NCBI GenBank assembly: GCA_905220665.1
Contig: CAJNAR010000024.1
Coordinates: forward strand, 124,001-188,000
Direction of reading: 5' to 3'
DNA from: Albugo candida
Taxonomy: Eukaryota; Oomycota; Peronosporomycetes; Albuginales; Albuginaceae
DNA: 64,000 bases
This document shows, piece by piece, positions 45,684 to 57,935 of the stretch (the stretch's first letter is position 1; each line of letters starts with the position of its first letter). The notes under the pieces are model-generated. The model made no database searches, was not told the DNA's origin, and was given only the letters and a program-made list of their open reading frames with translations. Both the position numbers and the translations under genes were made by a program.

Positions 45684-48600
45684 GAGTTGGTGTCTATAAG
45701 TAGGACAGAATTCGATACAGATGCTATAGGCTGATTACATATGTGATGCTGCTTTTATAGCGAAATTATAACAATCTAAAGTTACGACTTCTAGTATCCC
45801 TTTTTAACAGCAACTTTTGAAACGCATGATCAGTGTTGCAGTGCGTGATTGAATTTCAATTGTTTGTCAACTGCACAGGTGAAATCAGAGGCATTCCGGG
45901 TGACCTAAAAACTCTTTTCTCCGCACGCCAGTGTCAGTGATATAATAGAGCCAGATGTCCTTGATACGATAGAATGATCATCTTGTTGTATCACATGTCG
46001 GCGAGGGCACTGAGATGAAGAAATTGCATAATCATAATTGCGCCGCAGAATCTGTGAGCGAAGTTTTCACATTGTCACTCAGATGCGAATGTATAAGGTT
46101 CACAATGGAAAATGTATAGGGTTCTAGTGCGATGTCGAAGAAGACGGTGATGTAAAGGAATGAGGTGGGTTCGTTCTGATAATCAAGGGAGAAATGATGT
46201 ATGTTCAATGGATATAGAGACCACCCGTGTTTTATGAACACGGGTCTTCCTCAAAGACATGTATATAGTGACCGAAATTTGTATTGAACCAAAGTACTGA
46301 TGTCTTTTCAATTGTGCCTTCATCAACAGGCTACTACTTCAAAGAGCGAAATAATTCAGAGCACTGAGGGACCACCACGTGTCCCTTGTTCCTTATTTCT
46401 TGCTGCACTGTTTTCATTTTACCTTTTACTTTGCAACTTTAAGTACACTTCACGACAACATACGCAAAATGGAATCGAATTTGCACTTTCGACACAAATT
46501 CGTGATTATAATGGGTTTCTAGCAACGATGCTATGCGGCTGCTTTATGAACTCGCTCGACGGTTTAGTGAGGTCAGTGGATAGCATCTCTACCAAGTATA
46601 TGTTACGAAGTCTTGGATCCATAGGATCCCTGGACGGATCCGGATTGGTTAAAGGATAAATTTGGATTTGGAGCAAAAGATAAAAAAGAATCTGGATTTA
46701 ATAATTTCAAGGTTGGTTGGAAATTGTCAAGCTGAAGTAGGCGAAAGCTATTAGCATGGTTCGTTGTAACAAAGTTTTGATTCATTTTGGTTCTCACCTG
46801 TGCTTGATACAGTTTTACACGCGTTTTTTTAATAACATCATCATGAATGTTTTGTTTACGCAGCGTACCACGAGCCTTGTGCCCTCGATTCGAGATACGT
46901 TCAAAATGTTTAGAGTTGATTCTGTAGGTGACAAGTCGTCGCTATGTCATTTTTGTATGCTCGCTGGCGTTTGCAATATTCTGAGCTGCATTTCCGGATG
47001 TGCTAAAAACTGCAATGATTCGAGTTATATGTAATCGTGAAACTTGATTTCCTGAACGCTAATCGGGTATTTTATAGGACGCAACTTAAGAAAAGATAAT
47101 TTTTTTATCAATCTCATTAACATTTACCGTGAGTGCTGCGATGTTGGTTCACGTTGAAATAATCGCGGAACCGTTAGCACTCGCGCTGAAGTGGAACAGA
47201 ATCAAACTTCTTTCTAACAGCTTGAATGAAGAGGTGGAGCGTTGCAAATTCTTCCTGAAAAGTTAAGGCTCGACGGATAGCTCGTTGGTATCACTCGAAG
47301 GAGAGCTCCTCGCCATTTTCCTGCAAAACCATTGGGATAACATTTGATGCCTACCTCTGAGCGTGACAATGATAGTAGCACACTGATTGTCAAAATTCGG
47401 CAATGGTGGCAAGACTTCAAATCACTAGCTTTAGCAATCACAAATAAGTCAACCTTTTACAAGGACTGGCTGACTCGGAATATTGGACCCAATAATTATT
47501 TGTGTAAACTCAAGAGTAGTCATGACATCATCCCTAGAGCTGATTTTTGCGAGGCGATGTATTTTAGCTAAGTTAGAGACACAGCGGGCATCCAATCTAG
47601 CGACATAAGCACGGCGTATATGGTACTTCAGAGACAAAAATGGGACATACCAGGCCAGACAACGCAAAAAAGAGAGTTCTAGATGATAATCCAGAACAAT
47701 ATACCTATTTTGGCATTGATCTTTAATCAAATAGCTTATCCTTTCTCCCGTCAAAACGAAAGCTTGTATTGCTCTTGTCAAACCGAGAGCTAATTCCGGC
47801 ACTGACTTTCACCATGACAATATTTTCTCAGATATCAGCTCACGCTTCGATAGAACTTACCATCAATGAACCCACTACACGACATTAAAATCGTAGCATC
47901 TTCATTCAAATCGCGAGCAGCGAATCTTCGATTGACCATCAGTAGATGCGCCACTTCGTCCAAAGCTTGATCATTCAATTCCACAAAAGCGGCTGCACAT
48001 CGTCCATAGTGATCGGATGATCAGGTGCAGCTTAAATGATTTTTTCCCGGGTTTGTGTGGAACTAAGCCAGCCTGCCCACATGTGTAATGTGTCTGTATG
48101 GAACAGCCTGCCAGGTCAGGTTGCATGAGGAGCGTATTTGGGATCGATTTTCATAAGCTCTCCAGCCTTTCCCACCCGAATTGGTCGCTTCGATTTTCTA
48201 CCTTTGGGTTGGCTTTTTTGAAAGATGTGGAAGGCCTTTGTTGCAGTGGCTACCTCTTTGGATTCGTGTTTCCACGGGAATAATTTAAGAAGGAGTTCCA
48301 TGCACTGATTTCTAAACACTATAAGTTACTCAAGCTTCATCTATATTGTTGCAAGTACCGACTAGTAATTACTAAATTGCGAACTCAGCTGAGCATGCGA
48401 TCGTGCTTTCGAGATCATGTGGCGATATAGCTCCATACGGTGCAGTTTACGACACGAAAGAGCCAACGGCATGTAGTCATATTCATCCCAACCCGCTGAT
48501 TACTATTATCCTGATGAAGCTGATTTGTCCTTTAGAACGAGGAGAATCTGGGCTTCCCTTTCGCGTGATATCTATAGAAGTCGGGAGCTCCAATTCCGAG

Positions 48601-51600
48601 AGATTTTTTACAGGTTTCCTCGCCTCCGTTTCTTGGCTTGGAACTGGCGTCTATACCAATTGTGGCGACAGAAATGTTTCCTTTGTTGCTGGGGTTTGGT
48701 TCTGGTTGTGTTGATGCTATTTTTTTGTCTAGGCAAATTAACCGAAACGTGTAGATTGCCTTGGAATGAGAGTATTCTTACCCCGTGCAGGGTAGAGCTG
48801 TTTGTCGAATGCGATTGCTCGCATTATTTCCAACACGCACAAATGCTTCGGCGGGGCGGGAAGTGAATTCTCCACGTCGCCACAACCACTCCTTTCGACA
48901 AATTGGCTTCTCGAAAGGTATCTCACCATTCCACATTTCTTTAGCAAAGTGATCGCGAAATGCCGGCCATCAACTCCAGATCGACGCCAAACACGTCCAG
49001 GTATTACCGGCGTTTTAAGGTGTCGTGCTACTTGATAAAGTACTTTCAGCCAGAACGTTGACCGACTGACAGTCCAGTTGCTAAGGAGAGTCCATGTATG
49101 TGAGTATCACACGGCCATTGCTTCCTAGACGCTTGTCCAATCTCGTGACACTACAGGAGACAATAAAACACCGGGTTGCCGTGATTTTGGAGGAGTGAGA
49201 TTGAGATCATTTTGTGTTGATACCTGACCTATTTCCGAACCCATTTTTTGAGTAAATTGCTTTAGCAATTTTGTAAGCCCTGGTTGCCCTGAATTTTACT
49301 CTCTTGCTCCAGATGAGCAAGACGGTCTTTCAGCTTTCTTGCGTACGACCAGGTGGCGGAAGCGATCAAGCAAATGCAAGATAGTTCTTCATTGGTGGAT
49401 GAATTAAGAGCTGCATCTTGATAAGCTTTGTACGGAAATGTTTGAGGACTTCCTGAAAATCTTGTTCAAATATGAGCTGACTCAGATCCCAACACCACAC
49501 AGAAATAGCCTTGTTGTACATTGCCTCCAACTTCCTTTGGTTTGATTACCCAAAAGTCCCTCTAAGAAGTCTCAAAACCTACAAAAAAAGGATCACGGAA
49601 TGATCTTGGCATCTATCAATGCTTTGTGTCGATGTGATATTACTTTCAAAAAGTATTGGCGCATCAATTTCCAAAGTTTTCTGCCGCGATCAATCTATCG
49701 AGATCAAGAGGCATTCGTGCGAGGAAATTCGATGCACTATCACACTCGACATCTCACCGACATACAGACTTGATAACCCGTCGTGGGAAGGAAGCGCATT
49801 CAGATTTTCTCTACCGTAAAGAAGCTTATTATCCAGTCAATTGGACGTACATGTTTTGCGACTTGGAAAATGGGCGTTGAAAAAGTTTAGTCGACTGGTT
49901 TCGTCTTCTGTAAACAAAAGGAAAAGGCGGAGTTGATAATCAATGGATATTTAACACCGTCCATTACACCACGACGTTGAGTCAACAGGACGACCACGGT
50001 CAGCATTGCTGTTTCGAAGACACTCAGACCCTTAGAAAATCTATTTTAACCACGTTGGACATAGATTGCTTGAGCTATTATCAGCGGCACGATCGGAATA
50101 GAGAGACGATCAACTAGTTCTCGCTGAGTCGTGGCTTTCCTTGCATGGAGTAACGATGCACTTCTTTTGGATCGATAACAATTGTCGGTTGTTTAATCAG
50201 CGATCAAAAATTCCGCGAATTCCAGCACTTCTCGTGATATATACCACGTTTTGTGAGCTCTTTCGGTATTTTAGAAGATAGCGTTGCGTTCAAGACGAGC
50301 AGTTCAGCGTGCAAAGGTAAAGATCAACTCGCAACGCATGGATCATTCGGTGATAGACACGTTATAAGCTCTCACAGGACTGTAGAAACGTCACATGTAT
50401 GTGTATTTATTTTAGAAGGTATTCAAGATAGCCTAGGCGTCCAGAGAAAGTCACTTCGTCTAATCTTGTGTATCGATACAATCAACTGGAAATCTAACAT
50501 CTTCACTTGGGACATCAGGAGACTATTCGAAAGTCTTGCTTGATTAATAAAAACGCGGTACTTACTCAATCACAACGTTACTCGACACTCATCTTGCTAT
50601 CCAAGGGTAGCTTACGAGCCGGTCCCGACAAATGCATTTCAGTTGCATTGATTAGGTTTCCCCATAAAATTGAAAGGACTGACACATCGAGTACAGCATG
50701 TTTTTTCACGAACTTGATCATACATCAAGACAAAAAAATCCTTTAAGCTAGGACCGCGTGTGATGTATCTTCTAATATCTTTGCTACAAGATATATGATG
50801 CTTGGTTGATTCTTGCGTCGAAGAAGCTTATGCGACTTTTCGTGCATCGAGAATCTTCAAGACCAAACCAGATGAGCGTATATTTCTTACAAGTTGAGAA
50901 ATGCGAGCGGTTCTCCAACTTGGTTCACCTTCGGCACATCGATACAAAGGTACAGCTAAGTGAAATACACAAGGCGATTCTCTATCAGCATTACTGCTCT
51001 TTTTTTGGTGCTTGAATCTCGTAAAGTCGAGACATATTAGCTCTAAAGAGAGAATATTCTATGACGGTAAGCGGACTTATATCGGAAAGGAGACTGAGCA
51101 TGATAATATTTCTACAGAATAGTTCGTCATCCAGCTTATTGATGACGATTGGCGGAAAGGGTACATGTAGGTGAGAAGGTTTTCTTAATTTTGATCACCT
51201 AAATAAAAACTTCAGTACGTATGCAAAAGTCGGCGATGACAAATGCGTCAATTAGAAAGGCTACCTGACGAGCTCCTTAGAACAAAAAAATCAAAATATG
51301 CTCGTAAAATTCATGCGTAAAGCTATCTTCTCCTGAGCACTCAATCATTAGAGCAAGAACTAAAACTGTCTCGTATCATAAACTACCTACAAGCCTGGAT
51401 GACCACGTAAACAGCAACTCGTCATTGCATCAACAGACGATAGATAAAAAGCGTTTTTACAAATCGATCGAACGAGGTAGTTGCTTAGAAAACCTACGAT
51501 CCAATTATAACTTCAAGATTAAGAAGTGCCGATCACTCGCCATCAAGAAGGCTAGATCTATATTCACTTTATACAAACTATACGCCGTCACCATTACCAG

Positions 51601-53518
51601 CATTATCCAGTGTCACGCAATTTCTAAATTTCCAATTTAATCAGGCCACATGCATGGTACGCAAATGCATGGCATCGTCTGTACCACGCATGCATCTGTG
51701 GTATATAACATTGGATGCAATCGTTGTAAAGTATCTACCGTTTCTTTTTCCAAATTTTCCAGAAGCACTTGATATGTTTGAACTATCATTCGCGGAAGAA
51801 TTGCTTCGTTGATTAAACCTTCGTTCAAAGCTGACTTTTGGAAATTGTATCGACTTTTTTACTCAGCAAGAGTCTCCTGCCGAACTACTTTCCTCAGATG
51901 CTTATTATAATATCAATCATTTCGAAGCTGATCTTTTTAGTGAGCACGATAGTCTGTATAATGAAATTAGGCGTTCATAGAAGATTTGTAAAACCCTGAT
52001 TTATGATTAATAACTAAGACGGCAGCTTCTTCTCAAAAAAAGTTTTTTTATGCATCGTATGCTTAAATCGACGCAGTGGATCACTATTGAAAGAGTATGA
52101 TGATTTGTACCGACCCGAGATGTTTTCGCAAGCATAGTAAGTGACAGAAAGCGTTCGTATCGAGCGATTCTAGGCGTTTGGCATCAACTTGATCAATTAC
52201 GACTCATTTGGGTCGCCCTTTGTCGCGTCTGGTTGGAACGTGAAGTCCGCTCGAAGCGAAATTGATTTCAAAAAAAGAAAGAGGCAGTCCTGTTTTGCAT
52301 AGATAATCGCTCAAGACACCACAAACCAGAACGCGCACTATGTGACCACTTACCAGAGATTGCCAGCATTAGATGAATCCTTTATTTATTTTTTATAGAG
52401 TCGGAAGATTCATAAACTTCACGCTACTATCGGAATGATCCGAGATAAGCCATTGCTAGCCCAAAACGTGATTAAAGCGCAATATATCTTTCCAATGAGA
52501 CGAAAAATGTCAAAAGAAATTTTTCACATGAAAGTAAAAGAAGATAACTAGAGGCGCAATAATATATGGCTGCGGTTCGGCAGCATTTGTATTCATATTC
52601 TATAGGATATATGGAAGCTCAGTCACACACCACATTAAATAATTTTGCTTCCTGAATTTACACAGAATGGTGAATGGCAGTCACAAAGTTAGGCGACTCA
52701 TGGAACTGGATGTGTATGCTCTTTTTGTTTTGTTTAGCTGGCCGCAAAACGAGCTCGCTTTGAGTGAAAGTCTATGCTTGGGTGTCGTGCTGTCTGAATC
52801 TTACGGTTCGGGCAGTCTCCTGGAATGCAGTGGTCTTCGTACATTGTCTTCAAGTTGTAGAGAGGAGGCAAGGAATGAAGGAAGCTGGCCACTTCATCTC
52901 GCAATGGGACCAGGATACCCCAGCTAGCACCTCGATACGTTCAGTTGAATCTCGATTGTTTTAACGCACGTGTGATGTAACTCTTTCCTGTTTCTAGTGG
53001 TGAGTTATTGAGAATCATTGTTATATGTGGCGATGAGTACTAGGTCAGATGAAGCATTCGCAGTTTGTCAACTCAGTCGAATTTTGGAGAATACAAGCTC
53101 AGAACATAATAATGCTAAAAGAGCTTGTGGAGACGAATGATGGACATAGTTGTGTCGAACGACGATATTTGCCGTGAAGTTGACCATCCAATGCCTCCAT
53201 CGAATTTAAAAAGATTTTTTCCTTAGCTGATGTTTCCTGATTCATAGTGTATCGTAGCTCATGTCACTATATACTTTTTTTTCGCATCGTTGCACCATGA
53301 TAAAGAGTAATAATTATCGCTGCTTTGCGTTGATGGAAAGCATGGAAAGCACTACAGTGATTTTCACTTGGATAGATTCAATTCATCAGGTCAATATTCT
53401 GAATTTTGTGCAACAGATCTTCTCAATGAAAATCTGCCGCCAAAACCCTGTGCGACGAATGCAATATGCAACTCTTATAAGATGATACCAAAGCCGTCAA
53501 TTCAGTCTGCATAAATTC
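45684..53518. other. Gene-poor interval
   Basis: Nearly 8 kb without a gene I can defend. Frames of 60-120 codons occur on both strands at chance-like density. One stretch (47861-48020, minus) looks exon-like and is listed separately. A GGATCC-rich patch at about 46612-46648 resembles the interior of the hAT-type MITE at 2131 but lacks its ends. Confidence 0.5.
47861..48020 (-). other. Possible isolated exon
   Basis: A minus-strand frame reads SDHYGRCAAAFVELNDQALD and continues DEVAHLLMVNRRFAARDLNED...GFIDG, ending exactly at a GTAAGT donor. Composition and the donor suggest a real or relic exon. Upstream it is closed by a stop near 48021 with no obvious acceptor, and no downstream partner exon is found, so it may be a gene fragment. 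A 61-codon basic frame at 48116-48301 on the same strand could belong to the same remnant. Confidence 0.3.
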
Positions 53519-54429
53519 AGGGAGCTGCTAACCGGACACTCCCCCTCTCCTTACATATGTTTATATATTTTGTAGAAACCCCCCTTATTTGGGTTAATAA
53601 ATAGATAGCATATACTAAACGGGACACCCCTTACCCTATGCAGCACATATATGCTACATGACCACGGCCTCTTCTCCACCTTAACGTCTTCCTGTTGGAA
53701 TATATTCGATTGGTGGCCGCGCGACAATGAAATAGTTCAACGACGGGCGACTCCACCTGCCCATTGCTTGCGGAGGAATCTGGCGGTATCAGAACAACCA
53801 GCCAAATCGTGAGCAAGCGCAATGTAAGTCAACAGCACTCATGCACGCGAGTTTGTCTCAAAATCCCTTTGATACTTTCATCTGCCGTTTTTCCAGATTC
53901 ATCCCATCAATGACAATTATCAATAGCGAATAAAAATGCAAAAGTGCAAGAAATAGGCGTTGAGGTAAGCCACAATGATTCGTGTATGATTTCTTCTTAC
54001 CGTTTTTTTTAGGCTATTGCAATTGATAGCGGTTCCGGCGACGATGGGTTGCTTGCCCAAGAATTCCGCGCGGAATTGTTGACCCAACTGGGAGCCTTAA
54101 ATGCAAACGAGTAGATAGGTATCAGCGGGTGGGAATTAGGAGTGTACAGGCTATGGAGAATTTATCCGTCGCTCTTATTTCATTTTCATGATAACCTTTC
54201 CCATTCATTACACACACTTTCAAACCAATCAGTAAATCAACCATAGATTCAGCAGTCATAGCATTTTATTATCTAAAGCATACGTCGATCGAAATTCTTG
54301 TCAACTCATCTCCCTTTAGCAAAACTGAAACGCTTAACTCAGCACATAAGTAAACCAAGCATCACAAAGTATTGACTCATATTTGATTATAGTGGGGGTG
54401 TTTATCAAAATATATATGGGATTAAAAAA

Positions 54430-57127
54430 GGGGTTATAAAAAATATACACCAAGATAAATGAAAAATAAAATAAAAATACCACAAGATTGAATAATAAAA
54501 AAAATGTACCAAGGATGTGTACTATACGTACGAATATACACATGCCTGGGATCATAGAGAAATATGGATTTTTGGCGTTGATATTCATACAAATTCGTCA
54601 TAACGATATGAGGGAGTTTTAGCATTCGCGGTGGTCCGGTGGTGTCAGATCGGTTTATGTATCCATAGGTCACTGGATTGTTCACCATGAGGATTGTTGA
54701 CAAGCAATTACCATTGCCACAGAATACAGACCTTCTACGACACAATCATCATTATACTGTGTTAACGCAGGGAGACCGACTATGTCGTGAATGTAGCAAA
54801 ACTAACTGTCAGTATGCTAAATGCTTCGATCAAGTCACGCAGCGAAAATGTCTTTCCAGTGAATAATCACTCTGTAAGACTGTACCATTTCCGTCTTCTG
54901 CTTTTCAGACGATATTTGGCCAATATCCCATTCTGTTTACTCTATGATCCTCAGAGCTGTAATTTGTGTAATACTGCCATGTGGCAGACCTTTGATGTCC
55001 TACCCCCGCTACCTCTTACTGGCCACACATCACCATTTGTGATTCTGCGCATTTCAACACCAGCGATGGAAAGCGACGACGAGCAACAGCAAACTAGCAG
55101 CTTCTTCGAGGACAGGTGTTACGCTAATAAAAGCTATATCATTCAAGCAGTAGTTGAGTTCAACCGAAAGTGCAACCGTCCGTTTCGTGTGGTGTCAAGT
55201 GATAAACGGCGTTACAAAGCAGTGTGCACACAACATGGCTGTTTCTTCGTTGTGCAGTTTGCCTTTTCGCAAACATTCATCCCTCCAACAAAGTTTGCTT
55301 TGCACTCCTGTCAAGTATCCGAATCGTCCAAGGCGTCTCGTAGATATGCAACTGCGAAACAAATTGCTGTAAACCCTGCTGTCAGAGATATGGCCATGAC
55401 CTCCGCAGGAAAGTGACACCCGTGATGATCCAAATGAAGTTGAAGAACGAAGGGATTTCTGCCACCTATATGAACTGTGTTCATGCTCTCAAAAGGTTGA
55501 AGCTCGAGTTATTCGGAAGTGATATTGAGCAATACAGCCTCATTCCATCCTACATGGCTGAACTGAAGATTCGAGGTCACGAAGCCAAGCTTGATATCGT
55601 GGATAATGAATTTATGCGGTTGAGTGTCATTTTCCGAGAAGGGCTTCAAGCATATAAGCCATACAGTGAGCGTAGGGTATCCGTGGATGGCACATTTATG
55701 AAGACGTCAGTCGTTGGGATTCTCCTTGTAGCGTGCTTTCGAAATGGAAACAACGAGAACCAAATTATCGGAGTCGGGCTCGTATCGGTGGAGAATGAAG
55801 ATAACTGGACCTGGTTTTTGAAGTTCCTACTCTCCCACCTCCAGCCAACTCCAGCATTCGTGATATCGGATAGGGACAAGGGACTTATGAAAGCTATGCA
55901 GACAACGGCACCAGACGTCCCACACTTTTTTTGCTTTCGGCATTTGATGGAGAATTTTAACAAGAAATACAAGTCCAAGATGTTGAAGAATTTGGCGTGG
56001 ATATTGGCTCGCTCACGGACAACTGTGGAGTACGAGAAGGCGGTAGCGAATATCGCCAGTTTGGACAGCAGTGCGTCGGCGTGGCTTCAGGAGGTTGGCC
56101 GTGAAAAATGGTCAACAGCTTACTCACCATGTCCAAGATACAACACTTTGACATCAAATAACGTGGAAGCGGTAAACAGCGTGTTCAAGGGAATTGGAAG
56201 CCTTCCTGTCATCGACTGCTTAATGGGGATCGAGCGTTACGTGGCGTGCAAGTGGGCTGAAAACGTTAGCAAAGGGAAAGGGTGGGGAGTACTAACTCCA
56301 TATGCATCGCGCAAGGTGGATAAAATACTGGCCGCTGCGAAGTGGGGTGAAATTGATGAATGCTCGACCCCATGCTTCATCGTCGCAATCCGTTCAGGTG
56401 TGGGGAATATCCCGGTGAAGTTTGCAGTTCAATTCTGTGATAAAGTTGTACGATGCTCGTGTGGTTACTTCGAAGATGTTGGCTCGCCTTGCGTTCATGC
56501 ACTACTAGCACTGAGGCATTATCGAAAAATTGCCCAACATGGTCACGTATTTTCACGACTCCTGGAAATCATCGACATTTGCAGCCGCCTATTCTGAGAG
56601 ATCCGAAGATAAAATATTGCCGCTCGTGCTAAAAGATGTCCTTACAAGAGGTGTGTGCAACGCTCCATCTATTTCGAAAAAAAGAGGGCGCCCAAAGAAG
56701 AAGCGGATCCCATCACAACAAGCTACTGAGAAAATTGAAAAGCGCCAAACCAGAAGATGTGGAACGTGCAACCATTTTGGTCACAATCGTAGGACCTGTC
56801 CGATCAGGGACGTATGATTGTATGCTTCGTTGTCTCTACTACATAGTGCATATTGATCAGAGGTTTTTCATCCAAGACTGGGTTTTCCTCGCTATAAACG
56901 CAGAAAAATATTCAGAAATGCGGATGGTTCGAGACAAGTGAGTACGTTTCTTCGTACTATGATATAGCTGAATTGAGAAGAATTACGTGGAAATCATCCT
57001 GTTAGATCCCAGGCATGTGTATATTCGTACGTATAGTACACATCCTTGGTACATTTTTTTATTATTCAATCTTGTGGTATTTTTATTTTATTTTTCATTT
57101 ATCTTGGTGTATATTTTTTATAACCCC
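54430..57127 (+). mobile_element. Mutator-like element (MULE) copy 1
   Basis: Terminal inverted repeats of about 124 bp lie at 54430-54553 and 57005-57127 (outer ends GGGGTTATAAAAAATATACAC; inner edge at the ATGCCTGGGATC box). The 8 bases TTAAAAAA flank both ends (54422-54429, 57128-57135); being A-rich, this duplication is only moderate evidence. A MULE transposase lies inside on the plus strand with a few frame breaks. Confidence 0.82.
55066..56817 (+). pseudogene. MULE transposase, lightly broken
   Basis: Read as three segments. 55066-55416 is the N-terminal DNA-binding-type region (FNRKCNRPFRVVSSDKRRYK with conserved Cys/His). 55415-56597 is the catalytic core: RRVSVDGTFMKT (first Asp), FVISDRDKGLMKA (second Asp), FFCFRHLMENF, and SNNVEAVNSVF (candidate Glu), followed by a SWIM zinc finger VRCSCGYFEDVGSPCVHALL. 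56530-56817 is a C-terminal tail with an AT-hook-like KKRGRPKKK and a CCHC knuckle CGTCNHFGHNRRTC. Comparison with the second copy shows a single missing base near 55402-55408 in this copy, which causes the first frame break. The second break lies near 56530. Apart from these the motifs are intact, so the copy decayed recently. SWIM plus zinc knuckle is standard for MULE transposases. Confidence 0.85.
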
Positions 57128-57139
57128 TTAAAAAAAACA

Positions 57140-57933
57140 GGGAGCGCCTATAATCACACCCCCCTTTAACTATTCTCACCCCCCATTCAGGAGCCCATAA
57201 AATCATTCCGTATCAATTTCCACCAATCACGTAATTATTATGATATGTTTGTCATACTTTGTTGCGTCTGTGTTATCGTTTTGAATTCAAGGACCCTGCT
57301 CAGCCTGCTAGCTTTTGGTTGTAGCCAAAAGTCGATATCCTGCTCACATATTGCAAAATATAATGGTGCTTCCTATCTCTGCTTATTCTCATTCGTTTAT
57401 CGAGTACTCATCATGTTGCTGTAAGTAAGGCTTTTGGATAATAGCATCGATGTATAATTCTTTACTTCATCCTTTTAAGCCTTCGAGTAGCGATGCGTTG
57501 CTACTTATGCTTCAATGTCAATAACTTGGAATGACGTAGCCATGGTATCCACTTCGTACCATCTGACTGTTGCAAAATTGCACTATATTTATCTGTCAAA
57601 TGATCGGATTTTATTGCCGTTGGATCAAATAGGACTTGGAAAGAATAAATTGTGTATTGCTATATTATGATTTTCATCTATTTAACTTCGGAAATACTCA
57701 TCGAGATTGCCATTGCTTTAGCGAATAGCTCTTGCTTCTCGTTCATGAAGTCACCATGGACTGACTATTCGCTGATATGCTCCAATTCTTCTGAGTCTAT
57801 TGTTTGAACGAGTTTGTGATGAATGAATGATTGCTAATTGTCACGTGATTGGTGGAAATTGATACGGAATGATATTGCATTGGGAGGGGTGTGTGAGAAT
57901 AGTTAAAGGAAGGGGGTGATTATAGGCGCTCCC
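57140..57933. mobile_element. TIR element between the two MULE copies (794 bp)
   Basis: Inverted arms of about 100 bp face each other: the left starts GGGAGCGCCTATAATCACAC and the right, read inward, GGGAGCGCCTATAATCACCC, with shared TTTAACTATTCTCAC, CATTCCGTATCAATTTCCAC and CAATCACGT boxes further in. No clean target duplication is visible. The interior (about 57240-57830) has no meaningful frame. It abuts MULE copy 1 on the left and copy 2 on the right almost exactly. Confidence 0.65.
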
Positions 57934-57935
57934 AG

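Noticed and set aside
46600..46660. GGATCC-rich patch as a second hAT MITE
   Set aside because: Resembles the MITE interior but lacks TAGGGCTGC ends and any duplication.
52667..52927. 86-codon ATG-started frame in the gene desert
   Set aside because: No motif, no signal peptide, overlapping frame of similar length; probably chance.
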